A DNA stretch of 50,007 nt from JACZYA01 sp965247455 (GTDB lineage: Bacteria > Acidobacteriota > Terriglobia > Acidiferrales > 2-02-FULL-67-57): positions 1-50,007 of the forward strand of contig CBDFHE010000002.1 in assembly GCA_965247455.1 (NCBI GenBank), read 5' to 3'. Of the stretch, positions 17,561-25,322 are shown piece after piece (the first letter of the stretch is position 1; every line of letters begins with the position of its first letter). The notes below the pieces were generated by a model. The model had not been told where the DNA came from. It ran no database searches and was given only the letters and a program-made list of their open reading frames with translations. The translations under genes were made by a program, and so were the position numbers.

Positions 17561-17941
17561 TTACTCCGTAGCTTCCGCCGGTTCGACAATCAGCTTGCCT
17601 TTCATGCGCCTGTGCCCCCAGCTGCAGCGCACCGAGCACTTAAACTTGTACTCGCCCGCCCGCTCGGCCACGAACTCCACCACCGTCTCTTTTTCTTTCT
17701 CCAGCACGGTCTTGACGCCGAACTCCTTGATCTGGATGCCGTGCTTGCGGTCGAGCGCGGTGATGAGCAGGCGCACCCGCTCGCCCTCGCGCACCCGAAT
17801 CTCCTTGGGGTCGAAACGATACTTCCGCGCCGTCATGCGAATCTCGCGCACCTCCGTTTCGGATGCGCCCTGCTGCGCCGGCAGCAACCCACTCAACAAA
17901 AACAAAAAGAGAGGAATCACCAAAACAGTCAGTCTCTTCAT
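17561..17941 (-). CDS. Secreted stand-alone cupredoxin with a CuA-type copper motif
   Basis: The 126-residue protein has a signal peptide (residues 1-23, ending LLPAQQ) and one cupredoxin domain. The C-terminal ligands CSVRCSWGHRRM follow the C-x3-C-x3-H-x2-M spacing of the binuclear CuA site in cytochrome oxidase subunit II (Cys102, Cys106, His110, Met113). The upstream His is present in KHGIQIKEFGVK (His67). In subunit II the residue two after the first Cys is usually Glu; here it is Val. ATG 17941 has GGAG about 9 bases upstream and lies 2 bases after the polyketide synthase stop, so the two genes share a transcript. It could deliver electrons or copper in the periplasm; no oxidase genes are nearby. 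Confidence 0.8.
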   Translation of the reverse strand: MKRLTVLVIPLFLFLLSGLLPAQQGASETEVREIRMTARKYRFDPKEIRVREGERVRLLITALDRKHGIQIKEFGVKTVLEKEKETVVEFVAERAGEYKFKCSVRCSWGHRRMKGKLIVEPAEATE

Positions 17942-17943
17942 GG

Positions 17944-18984
17944 CTACCACTCCAGCAGCGCCGCCTCGGCGGCAAACCCCGGCCCCAACGCCAGCAGCAC
18001 CCCGCGGTCGCCCGGCCGGGCAGCGCCGTTCTGCAAGACTTCGTTCAACACAAACAAAACTGTGGGTGAAGACATGTTCCCGTAGTTGCGCAGAATATGC
18101 CGCGACAACGCTACGTCGGCGTCGCTCAACCCCAACTCCTCCTGCACCCGATCAATCACCCTGCGCCCGCCCGGGTGCATCAGCCAGTGGCGGATGTCGC
18201 TGCGCCGCAATCCATGCCGCGGCAGCAGCTCCTCCAGCACCTGCTCAATCATCGGCGGCGCCAAGTCGCGAATCGTCGGCGCGAGAATAATCCGCAGCCG
18301 CCCCTCCCTCTGCTCAAAGCCCACCGAGCTCTGGCAGTTCGTGTCCAGATGGGACGCAAAACCAGCAATGCGCGGGCCGGTGTCGCTCCGGCAGCTCAGC
18401 AGGCACGCAGCCGCTCCGTCAGCGCAGATGGCGTTGCCCACCAGCGTTTCCAGCGTGTCGTCAATGTAGTAGGCGGCGGAGCAGATTTCCACCGCCACCA
18501 GCAAGACACGATGCTCGGGATAAGCCCGCACGTGGTCGTAGGCGCGCTGCAAGCCGGGCAGCGCCCCCGCACACCCCAATCCCAGCAGTGCCCCCCGCTG
18601 GATGCGCGGCGACAACTGCATCTCCTTCACCAGAATGGTGGACAGGTCGGGGCAGAGATAACCGGTGCAGGAGCAGACCAAAATGCAATCCACCTCCGCC
18701 GGACGCACGCCCGCCTGCGCCAGGCAACGCTCGGCCGCCTCGCGCGCGATCAACACCGCCCCTTCACGGTAGCGCCGGTGCAGCTCGTCCAAACCTTCGG
18801 AGGACACGTCGCGCTCGGAGTCAATGAACAGGTAACGGGTGTCAATGTCGCTGTGGAGGAAGATTTCCCGCGCAATTGGACGAGTGTAACCCGCCAGGCG
18901 CAGCACTTCCTCTTGGGTAAAGCGGCGCGGCGGCACCGCCGTCGCCACCGCCTGAATGCGCGGCTGTAGAGAGTTTCCCCCCAT
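17944..18984 (-). CDS. Type III polyketide synthase (chalcone/stilbene synthase family)
   Basis: The 346-residue ketosynthase extends an acyl-CoA starter with malonyl-CoA and cyclises the product. The catalytic triad is intact: Cys138 in LGLGCAGALPG, His270 in WLMHPGG and Asn303 in NYGNMSS. The His-Asn spacing of 33 is the same as in plant chalcone synthase. Bacterial members often make alkylresorcinols or alkylpyrones from long fatty acyl starters; the starter cannot be read here. It is followed immediately by the cupredoxin gene and preceded by the ferredoxin and reductase genes on the same strand. Confidence 0.93.
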   Translation of the reverse strand: MGGNSLQPRIQAVATAVPPRRFTQEEVLRLAGYTRPIAREIFLHSDIDTRYLFIDSERDVSSEGLDELHRRYREGAVLIAREAAERCLAQAGVRPAEVDCILVCSCTGYLCPDLSTILVKEMQLSPRIQRGALLGLGCAGALPGLQRAYDHVRAYPEHRVLLVAVEICSAAYYIDDTLETLVGNAICADGAAACLLSCRSDTGPRIAGFASHLDTNCQSSVGFEQREGRLRIILAPTIRDLAPPMIEQVLEELLPRHGLRRSDIRHWLMHPGGRRVIDRVQEELGLSDADVALSRHILRNYGNMSSPTVLFVLNEVLQNGAARPGDRGVLLALGPGFAAEAALLEW

Positions 18985-19128
18985 ACCCGAACCACCTGTA
19001 CTCGGATGTTACCAGAATTGGCTGGGATGCGGGCGTCTTTTGGCGGGAAAAGCAACCGGCGGCGCGAGCCTTCTGCTCGCAACAGAGCCCTTGCCGCCTG
19101 AGAGAGAATTTGCCGCGGGTCGCCGGAC

Positions 19129-19389
19129 TTACTTGTTGAAGTATTCGGCGTTGACGGGGGTGAAGCTCGCCCACTTCTCCGGCAGGTCTTCCAACGCGAA
19201 AATCGCCGTCACCGGACAGACGGGGACGCACGCCCCGCAGTCAATGCACTCCTCGGGATGAATGTACAATTGCGTCACGCTTTCAAAGTCAGGCTCGTCC
19301 TTGCGGGGATGAATGCAGTCCACCGGGCAGACGTCCACACAGGCGCTGTCCTTGGTCCCGATGCACGGCTCTGCGATGATGTAGGCCAT
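19129..19389 (-). CDS. Two-cluster bacterial ferredoxin
   Basis: The 86-residue protein has two Fe-S binding blocks. The first has Cys9, Cys17, Cys21 and Cys25 (CVDVCPVDCIHP), and the second has Cys48, Cys51, Cys54 and Cys58 (CIDCGACVPVCPV). The wide gap after Cys9 resembles the 7Fe/8Fe ferredoxins of the Azotobacter/Thermus type. A strong GGAGAAGGAG site precedes ATG 19389. A possible promoter lies about 70-100 bases upstream (TTGCAG and TATCAA spaced 18 on the minus strand). It may supply electrons to the adjacent reductase (inference). Confidence 0.93.
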   Translation of the reverse strand: MAYIIAEPCIGTKDSACVDVCPVDCIHPRKDEPDFESVTQLYIHPEECIDCGACVPVCPVTAIFALEDLPEKWASFTPVNAEYFNK

Positions 19390-19511
19390 CTCTGCTCCTT
19401 CTCCTTTGCTTCGGTCTTCCCTTCCTTCCGAATCGGCACCTTAGCGGGTTCCTTTAGGCCTCTTCTTTGATAACACAAAAGAGAAATTTTCTGCAAGCGC
19501 TAGTGCCCCCG

Positions 19512-19695
19512 GGAGTGACTCTCTTTGAAAATGGGAAGCTCACGCCGAGCCCCGTGGCTTGTCCTGAGCGGAGCCGAAGGACACCTGCCACGGGGCGCTT
19601 GTGTCGCTTTTCCACCCGGCGGCAGGTGCCTGCCTACCGCAGGCAGGCCGCCGGGCTCAGCGGCAAATCAACATCGTGAAACTAACCCACTACCC
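19512..19695. repeat. MITE-like dispersed element, copy 3
   Basis: It shares GAAAATGGGAAGCTCACGCC and a right arm of about 50 bases (CCGCCGGGCTCAGCGGCAAA and on) with copy 2 at 6708-6820. Between them is an extra segment containing CTTGTCCTGAGCGGAGCCGA and the inverted form of the 21-base palindrome. It separates the ferredoxin from the reductase gene. Confidence 0.6.
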
Positions 19696-19720
19696 AGTCC
19701 CCCGCGCCGGGGCCGTTTCT

Positions 19721-20932
19721 CTAGCCTCTCCCCGGCCGGAAGCTCCTGTCAACTCTCCCCCGCAGCAGCGACCGCAACAGCGTGCCGGGCACCGCCGGCT
19801 CTCCATAAAGAAACACCCGCGCCGCCACCCCGCACACCAGCCGCGAGCGAAAGATCAGCCCCACTCGGTCCACCGTCTGCCGGCGCTGCTCGCCGCCGGG
19901 CAGGTCGCGGATGTAGCCGCCCAGCCGCGTGCGCCACAGCGTTTCAAACCGCCGCAGTTCCTCTTCCACCCTGCCAGCCCGGAAACCCTGCGCAATCAGC
20001 TCCGCCGCCAGCCGGGCGCTCTCCATCCCCGGATAAATCCCCTCGCCGGTCGTGCCGGAAACGAACCCGCCCGCATCCCCCACCAGCACCAGCCGCCCCT
20101 GGACCAGCCGGTGACGTTTGTTCACTCCGCCGGCGGGATCCACGGCGTAGTACACCTTCTCCGACTTCAGTTCCGCCGGCAAGTAGGAGCGCGCCTGCGC
20201 CGCCTCGAAGAAGCGGCGGTAGAGCTCCTGGATTCGCTCCCCGGACCGCAGCCGCCCGCCGATCCCCACGCAGATGTGGTCCCGCTTGGGAAACACCCAC
20301 CCGTAGCCCGTCAGACCCTGGAACTGAAGCGCCACCAGCAACGGCGGCATCGCGGAATAGAAACTCGCAATCTGCTTACGGTCGCAAGGAATGTCCTCGT
20401 TCGCGCACAGGACAGATTCGTTTTCGCCCCAGCCCCGACGCATCCCGGCCAGCGCAGCGATGCGGCTGTTGGCGCCGTCGGCCCCTACCAGAACTTTTCC
20501 GGCCAACTCCTCACCGTTCGCCAGCCGCACGCTCACCTGGCTGTCCTGCATTCCGAAAGCCTCGACCGCACTGTCCTGATGAAACTCAGCTCCGGCGGCG
20601 ACGGCGATGCCTTTCAGCCCGTTGTCGAACTTGCTCCGCAGCGAGAGATACCCCGACGGGCGCCGCTCGCGCCAAAGCGCCGCGCGCGACAACTCCTGGT
20701 CGAGGAAGGCAATCCCCGCGAAGGACGAATCCACCAGCTCAGCCTCGTGTCCGCGCAGGTAGGGGAAACGCTCGAACACCAGCCGGTTGATCCAACTGGC
20801 GCAGGTCTTGTGCCGGGGAAAGGTGGCCTTGTCCAGCAAGACGGTGTGGTAGCCCGCGTCGGCCAACAGCTTGGCCGCAGTCGAGCCCGCCGGCCCCGCC
20901 CCCACCACAATCACATCATAGCGAAACGACAC
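19721..20932 (-). CDS. FAD-dependent oxidoreductase, geranylgeranyl reductase-like
   Basis: The 403-residue flavoprotein starts with the FAD-binding fold YDVIVVGAGPAGSTAAKLLA. It has the late FAD contact LVLVGDAGGFVSGTTGEGI and the WVFPKRDHICVGIGG segment of the geranylgeranyl reductase/UbiH-type group. Members reduce isoprenoid double bonds or hydroxylate rings. The location beside a type III polyketide synthase and a ferredoxin suggests that it tailors a lipid or quinone-like product, or uses reduced ferredoxin as some isoprenoid reductases do; both are inference. It has no membrane segments. Confidence 0.85.
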   Translation of the reverse strand: MSFRYDVIVVGAGPAGSTAAKLLADAGYHTVLLDKATFPRHKTCASWINRLVFERFPYLRGHEAELVDSSFAGIAFLDQELSRAALWRERRPSGYLSLRSKFDNGLKGIAVAAGAEFHQDSAVEAFGMQDSQVSVRLANGEELAGKVLVGADGANSRIAALAGMRRGWGENESVLCANEDIPCDRKQIASFYSAMPPLLVALQFQGLTGYGWVFPKRDHICVGIGGRLRSGERIQELYRRFFEAAQARSYLPAELKSEKVYYAVDPAGGVNKRHRLVQGRLVLVGDAGGFVSGTTGEGIYPGMESARLAAELIAQGFRAGRVEEELRRFETLWRTRLGGYIRDLPGGEQRRQTVDRVGLIFRSRLVCGVAARVFLYGEPAVPGTLLRSLLRGRVDRSFRPGRG

Positions 20933-21441
20933 GCAGCCTCTCCTCCGCGCCCTTCCAAAATTCCCGGCACCCTTTTAAACTTGTCATTCCGAGCGAAGCC
21001 CGCCTGCCTACCGCAGGCAGGCCCAAGGCGGGCAGGCGAGGAATCTGCTTGTAGTAATTTTCCTAAACCTGCAGGGGATTCTTCGCCTGCCTACCGCAGG
21101 CAGGCTACGCTCAGAATGACATCTCAAAAATTTGCCTAGTCACGCCAAAGAACGCGCAACCATAACACAGCCCCCCTGCCTCAGCAACGCACCCCGGAAA
21201 CCCACGCCGGGACAAGGCCGCGTTGCTGCTGCGCCGGAAAGGCCGACGAGGCCCGTACATCGCCGCTGCCACCAGTTCATTTGGGGTGGGGCAGACATTC
21301 CTGTCTGCCCTGAGCCGCGGGCAGGAATGTCCGCGCTACTCGTTTCGGCTTGGGTAGGGCCGGTGCTGGTTGCGCGCCTGCGCCGCCAGCCGGTAGAATC
21401 AGCTTTCTCACTTGTCGAGCACGCCCCGGAGGAGGACTTCC
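20933..21441. other. Intergenic region between divergent genes with repeats
   Basis: No gene is supported. A GTCATTCC-type dispersed repeat occupies 20981-21121. A perfect 9-bp inverted repeat, GGGCAGACA-TTCC-TGTCTGCCC, lies at 21289-21310 and is followed by a partial echo, GGGCAGGAATGTCC. A long plus-strand open frame through this region is rich in Arg, Pro and His and is not protein-like. Confidence 0.5.
20981..21121. repeat. GTCATTCC-type dispersed repeat, copy 2
   Basis: The ends TTGTCATTCCGAGCG and GCTCAGAATGACA form the terminal inverted repeat. GAGGAATCTGC and GGATTCTTCG form an inner pair, and two copies of the GCCTGCCTACCGCAGGCAGG palindrome lie inside. Confidence 0.7.
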
Positions 21442-22152
21442 ATGGACACGCGCGGTGTCAAGCTGACTTGGCTCGGCCACGCCACCTTCAAAATCCAAAC
21501 TCCCGGCGGCAAGACCGTCCTGCTCGACCCCTGGGTACAGGGCAACCCGGCCTGCCCCGACAACCTCAAGCAGTTCGACAAAATCGACACCATGCTCATC
21601 ACCCACGGCCACTTCGACCACATCGGCGACGCCGTCGCGCTGGCACGCAAGCACAAGCCCGCCGTGGTCTGCATCCCCGAAACCGCCAACTGGCTCGGCT
21701 CCAAGGGCGTGGAAAACCTGGCCGAAATGAACAAAGGCGGCACCCAGAAAGTCGGCGACCTAGAGGTCACCATGGTCCATGCCGACCACAGTTGCGGCAT
21801 CCTCGACCACGGCAAGATCATCTACGGCGGCGACCCCTGCGGCTACGTCATCCGCTTCGAGGGCGGCCTCAAGCTCTACCACGCCGGCGACACCGCTGTC
21901 TTCGGCGACATGAAGCTCATCGCCGAGCTCTACCAGCCCGACCTCGCCTGCCTGCCCATCGGCGACCACTACACCATGAGCCCCCGCGAAGCCGCCTACG
22001 CCCTGCGCCTGCTGGGCGTGCTGGCCGTCGTCCCCATGCACTTCGGCACCTTCCTCGTCTTGGCCGGCACCCCCGATGCCCTAAAGCAATTGACCAAAGA
22101 TATCGCCGGCCTGGAAATCATCGCCCTCAACCCCGGCGACACTCTGGGTTAG
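21442..22152 (+). CDS. UPF0173 metal-dependent hydrolase
   Basis: The 236-residue protein has the metallo-beta-lactamase fold with the metal motif THGHFDHIGD near residue 53. Further ligands are HADHS and the late VPMHFGTF. The N-terminal VKLTWLGHATFKI is typical of the UPF0173 group, whose substrate is not established. ATG 21442 has a strong GGAGGAGG site 7-9 bases upstream, which rules out the longer frame. The following gene starts 5 bases after the stop. Confidence 0.93.
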   Translation: MDTRGVKLTWLGHATFKIQTPGGKTVLLDPWVQGNPACPDNLKQFDKIDTMLITHGHFDHIGDAVALARKHKPAVVCIPETANWLGSKGVENLAEMNKGGTQKVGDLEVTMVHADHSCGILDHGKIIYGGDPCGYVIRFEGGLKLYHAGDTAVFGDMKLIAELYQPDLACLPIGDHYTMSPREAAYALRLLGVLAVVPMHFGTFLVLAGTPDALKQLTKDIAGLEIIALNPGDTLG

Positions 22153-22157
22153 CCGAC

Positions 22158-22604
22158 GTGCCCGCAAGCGGAGAGTCCTCCGAGGGAGCGGTTGCCCAAA
22201 GCGACAAGCTGTTCGTTTACGGTTCCCTGCGCCGGGGGTATACGCTCCGCCGGCATGGGGCACGTTTTCTGGGTGTCGGCGTGATCCAGGCGAGTTGGCG
22301 GCAGCAGTATCCCTATCCCGGCGCGCTCCCCTCCGATTGCGTGCTCGACAAGATTGAAGGCGAGCTCTATCTGCTTCGGGAACCCGCCCAGCAGTTGAAG
22401 CAGCTCGACGAGCTGGAGGAAGTGAACTCCGCCCAGCCGGAGAAAGGTCTCTACGTGCGCCGCTCGGTCAAAGTCCGCCTGTCCACCGGGCAACAGCATG
22501 TCGCCTGGACCTGCTTTCTCCCCAGCCGGCCGACCCAACGGCGTTTGATTACTGGCGGCTACACGGCCGCTGGCTCTCTTGTCCCGACGGAGAAAATGCG
22601 ATGA
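22158..22604 (+). CDS. Gamma-glutamylcyclotransferase-like (AIG2/GGCT) protein
   Basis: The 148-residue protein has the family's substrate loop FVYGSLRRGYTLRRHG (around residues 20-35), then a beta-barrel core and a conserved acidic LDELEEVN segment. By family it may release 5-oxoproline from gamma-glutamyl amines or peptides. GTG 22158 is the most likely start; it opens 5 bases after the UPF0173 stop. The stop overlaps the next start (ATGA), so the three genes from 21442 to 23227 form an operon. Confidence 0.82.
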   Translation: MPASGESSEGAVAQSDKLFVYGSLRRGYTLRRHGARFLGVGVIQASWRQQYPYPGALPSDCVLDKIEGELYLLREPAQQLKQLDELEEVNSAQPEKGLYVRRSVKVRLSTGQQHVAWTCFLPSRPTQRRLITGGYTAAGSLVPTEKMR

Positions 22605-23227
22605 ATGGAATCACGGATCCGACAGTCGAAAAATATCTCTACGGCTTGTTGCCCGAACGGGATGAAGTATTGGCGGAAATGGAGCAGCAGGCCGAGCGCC
22701 GCAACATCCCCATCGTCGGCCCGGCGGTAGGCCGCGTACTCTACCAGTACGCGCAGCTCATCGGCGCCCGGCGCATCTTCGAGATGGGCTCGGCCATCGG
22801 CTACTCCACTATCTGGCTGGCGCGGGCCTGCCCCGCCGCCACCGTGTACTACACCGACAGCGACCCCAAGAATGCCGAAGAAGCGCAAGCCTACTTTGAG
22901 CGCGCCGGCGTGCGCGACCACATTCAGGTGTTGACCGGAAACGCGCTCGACCTGCTCGACCAGACGGAGGGCGAGTTCGACCTGATCTTCAACGACGTGA
23001 ACAAGCGCGACTACCCCAAGGTCTTCCGCAAAGCGGTGCCGCGCTTGCGGCGCGGCGGCCTGTTCATCACCGACAACGTGCTCTGGTCGGGACGCGTCGC
23101 GCAGCCGAACCCGGACGAAAACACCCGCGGCATCCTGGAGTTCAACCGGCTCATTTATTCTTCCACTGAACTCTTCCCCGCCCTGCTGCCGCTGCGCGAC
23201 GGCCTGGCCGTCTGCCACAAGCTCTAG
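22601..23227 (+). CDS. SAM-dependent O-methyltransferase (caffeoyl-CoA/catechol type)
   Basis: The 208-residue enzyme has the SAM motif FEMGSAIGYSTIWLA (around residues 61-75), the acidic YTDSDPKN for the ribose, FDLIFNDVNKRDYPK, and the metal-binding ITDNVLWSG typical of the family. It probably methylates a vicinal hydroxyl of a small aromatic compound. The ATG overlaps the preceding stop by 4 bases. Confidence 0.9.
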   Translation: MNGITDPTVEKYLYGLLPERDEVLAEMEQQAERRNIPIVGPAVGRVLYQYAQLIGARRIFEMGSAIGYSTIWLARACPAATVYYTDSDPKNAEEAQAYFERAGVRDHIQVLTGNALDLLDQTEGEFDLIFNDVNKRDYPKVFRKAVPRLRRGGLFITDNVLWSGRVAQPNPDENTRGILEFNRLIYSSTELFPALLPLRDGLAVCHKL

Positions 23228-23280
23228 CCGCGGCTCTTGCTGACGCAACCTTCCCAGCGGTAGAAAAGAAAAAAGAACAA

Positions 23281-23389
23281 CTAGTGCCGTTCCAACTATT
23301 TTAGGCTAGGCTTTTCAAGAACCAAACACACAGCGGATAATTTTCTCTTCCAGTTCGTGCTTTGACTCAATTAGTTGGAACGGTACTAG
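23281..23389. repeat. Short MITE-like element with 18-bp inverted ends
   Basis: CTAGTGCCGTTCCAACTA (23281-23298) and TAGTTGGAACGGTACTAG (23372-23389) are inverted copies with one mismatch. They bracket an A/T-rich core that encodes nothing. The right end supplies the TAG stop of the adjacent minus-strand gene, so the element has probably trimmed or replaced the end of that gene. Confidence 0.65.
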
Positions 23390-23934
23390 ACGGAAACGTC
23401 AACGGCGGGTGCCGCGTCTTCATCGGCGATTGGCACCTCTTCAACCGGCGGCGCTTCGGGTACCGGCTCCTCGGCAGGCGGCGTAACCGACGTGAGCTCC
23501 GGAACCACCGGGTGGCGTCTGGAAGCGGCGTTGAACAACTGCTTCAACTGATGCTCAATGCTCCGGCCGAAGGGTCGCTGGTCAGCCGCAGCCAGCTCAC
23601 CGGTGGCGTCCACCAACTCAGCCAGCACCGCCTCAACTTCCGCCAGCTTCTCCCCTTCTAAACCTTCTGTCAGTCGCCGCTGCAACCGCTGTAGCATGTT
23701 AATAGTGCTGGGCGACCGGAAGCCTGCGGCAACAATGCGGTCTTCCAGAGTTAGCGGCTCCTCCTGCGGGAGCTCGGCATCGCCGGCGTCTCCGACATCA
23801 CCAGTCTCTTCGACCTCGTCAACCTCGGAGACCTCCTCGGTCGCCTGCACCGAAGAAGCCGCAGTTGCGTCCAAGCGAGGAGAGAACACAAACTGCAACT
23901 GCGCAAAGGAAAATGAAAGGCCAACCAGTGTCAT
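23386..23934 (-). CDS. Acidic hypothetical protein, 182 residues
   Basis: I do not recognise a family. The N-terminus is hydrophobic (TLVGLSFSFAQLQFVF). A Glu/Asp/Val-rich segment (about 35-60) and a helical, coiled-coil-like middle (about 65-140, LQRLQRRLTEGLEGEKLAEV) follow. The C-terminus is Pro/Glu/Val-rich and probably disordered. ATG 23934 follows GGAGGG at 7 bases. Its stop codon lies inside the inverted-repeat element at 23281-23389, so the tail may not be the ancestral one. Confidence 0.65.
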   Translation of the reverse strand: MTLVGLSFSFAQLQFVFSPRLDATAASSVQATEEVSEVDEVEETGDVGDAGDAELPQEEPLTLEDRIVAAGFRSPSTINMLQRLQRRLTEGLEGEKLAEVEAVLAELVDATGELAAADQRPFGRSIEHQLKQLFNAASRRHPVVPELTSVTPPAEEPVPEAPPVEEVPIADEDAAPAVDVSV

Positions 23935-23949
23935 CTCAGTACCCTCCAC

Positions 23950-24395
23950 CCTTTCCTATCGTCCGGCTCCGGCTCGACTTTAGCGGCGAGATTCGAGGAG
24001 AGACCTTGGGGGGATCCTCGCCGTGAACTTTCCCCGCGGATTCTCTCGGGCACTGAGGCAGCGGGTAGTATCCTAATTTCGCACCGAGCCCCCAGGCCCT
24101 TCAGGGCAAGCCCTCGGGCAGAAGCCTCGGGCTGAAGCCTTCAGGACGAGCCCCTGCTTGGGGGAAGCAAAAATCCCTGCGGCCTGCCTGCGGTAGGCAG
24201 GCGGACGACGAGTAACCTTCCATCCCTTTTGTCATTCCGAGCGCCCGCCCTGAGCTTGTCCCGAGAAAGGCCGAGGGGCGAACGCGAAGGGCAGCGAGGA
24301 ATCTGCTTTTGCTATACCGGGATTCTTCGGCCGTGCGGCCTCAGAATGACACGGCGAGAACTTTTTTCAGCACAACGAGAAAACCCAACCGAGCG
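23950..24395. repeat. Repeat-filled intergenic region including GTCATTCC-type copy 3
   Basis: From 24065 to 24205 there is a GGTAGTATCCTAATTTCGCA-type end followed by the CCCTTCAGGGCAAGCCCTCG and GGCTGAAGCCTTCAGG tracts and the 21-base palindrome. From 24229 to 24351 a GTCATTCC-type repeat lies between TTGTCATTCCGAGCG and CTCAGAATGACAC. No gene is visible. Confidence 0.6.
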
Positions 24396-25322
24396 TTACT
24401 CTTCGCTCAGCGCCTCCAGATATTTTTCTGCGTCCATGGCGGCGCGGCAGCCGGCCCCGGCGGCCGTCACCGCCTGCCGGTAGTGGTGATCGTGGATGTC
24501 GCCGGCAGCGAATACACCTTCCACGCTGGTCTTCGACCCGTCGAACACCTTGATGTAGCCCTGCTCCAACTCCAGCAGGCCGTCGAAGACTTTGCTGTTG
24601 GGGTCGTGCCCGATGCCGACAAAAACGCCGTCGGTCTTGCGCGTCTCTTCCTTGCCGGTCTTGACGTTTTTCAGTTTGACGGCAGTGACTTCGCCCTTAC
24701 CCACGTCCAGAATGTCGGAGATGACCGTGTCCCAAACAAACTCAATCTTTTCGTTGCTCTGCGCGCGCTCGGCCATGATCTTGGAGGCCCGCAGTTGGTC
24801 GCGCCGGTGCACCACCGCAACCTTGCTGGCGAACTTGGTCAGGAAAAGCGCTTCCTCCATGGCGGTGTCGCCGCCGCCCACCACCATCACCTCTTTGCCG
24901 CGGAAGAAGTAGCCGTCGCAGGTGGCGCAGGTGGAAACCCCGTGCCCCAGAAGCTTCTTTTCCGATTCCAGCCCCAGCATCTTGGCGGAAGCGCCGGTGG
25001 CGATGATGAGCGCCCGCGCCTGATAGGTGTGCTTCCCAGCCTTCACGGTAAACGGCCGGTGGCTCAGATCCACTTCCGTGACCGACTCCATCTTGTACTC
25101 GGCCCCGAACCGCTGCGCCTGCTTCTTCATCAGCTCCATCAGCTCCGGCCCCTGCACGCCCTCGGGAAAACCGGGGTAGTTCTCGACCGCGGTGGTCAGG
25201 GAAAGCTGCCCGCCGGACTCGTGCCCTTCCAATACCAGCGGCTCCAGGTTGGCGCGAGCGGCGTAGATGGCGGCGGTGGAGCCCGCGCAGCCCGACCCCA
25301 GAATGATCACTTTGCGCAGCAT
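24396..25322 (-). CDS. trxB: Thioredoxin reductase
   Basis: The 308-residue flavoenzyme reduces thioredoxin with NADPH. It has the FAD motif (VIILGSGCAGSTAAIYAARA), the redox-active CATC (Cys132-Cys135) and the NADPH-binding GGGDTAMEEALFL. The C-terminal FAD motif is GVFAAGDIHDHHYRQAVTAA. The FAD motif has GSGCAG where GSGPAG is usual. It is a single gene between repeat-filled spaces. Confidence 0.96.
   Translation of the reverse strand: MLRKVIILGSGCAGSTAAIYAARANLEPLVLEGHESGGQLSLTTAVENYPGFPEGVQGPELMELMKKQAQRFGAEYKMESVTEVDLSHRPFTVKAGKHTYQARALIIATGASAKMLGLESEKKLLGHGVSTCATCDGYFFRGKEVMVVGGGDTAMEEALFLTKFASKVAVVHRRDQLRASKIMAERAQSNEKIEFVWDTVISDILDVGKGEVTAVKLKNVKTGKEETRKTDGVFVGIGHDPNSKVFDGLLELEQGYIKVFDGSKTSVEGVFAAGDIHDHHYRQAVTAAGAGCRAAMDAEKYLEALSEE

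Noticed and set aside
17561..17941. P19-type periplasmic iron protein for the FTR1 system
   Set aside because: The protein has CuA ligands and lies 8 kb from the iron operon beside a polyketide synthase.
21132..22157. Long plus-strand frame leading into the gamma-glutamylcyclotransferase gene
   Set aside because: It overlaps the UPF0173 gene in another frame and is rich in Arg, Pro and His; only the part from 22158 is protein-like.
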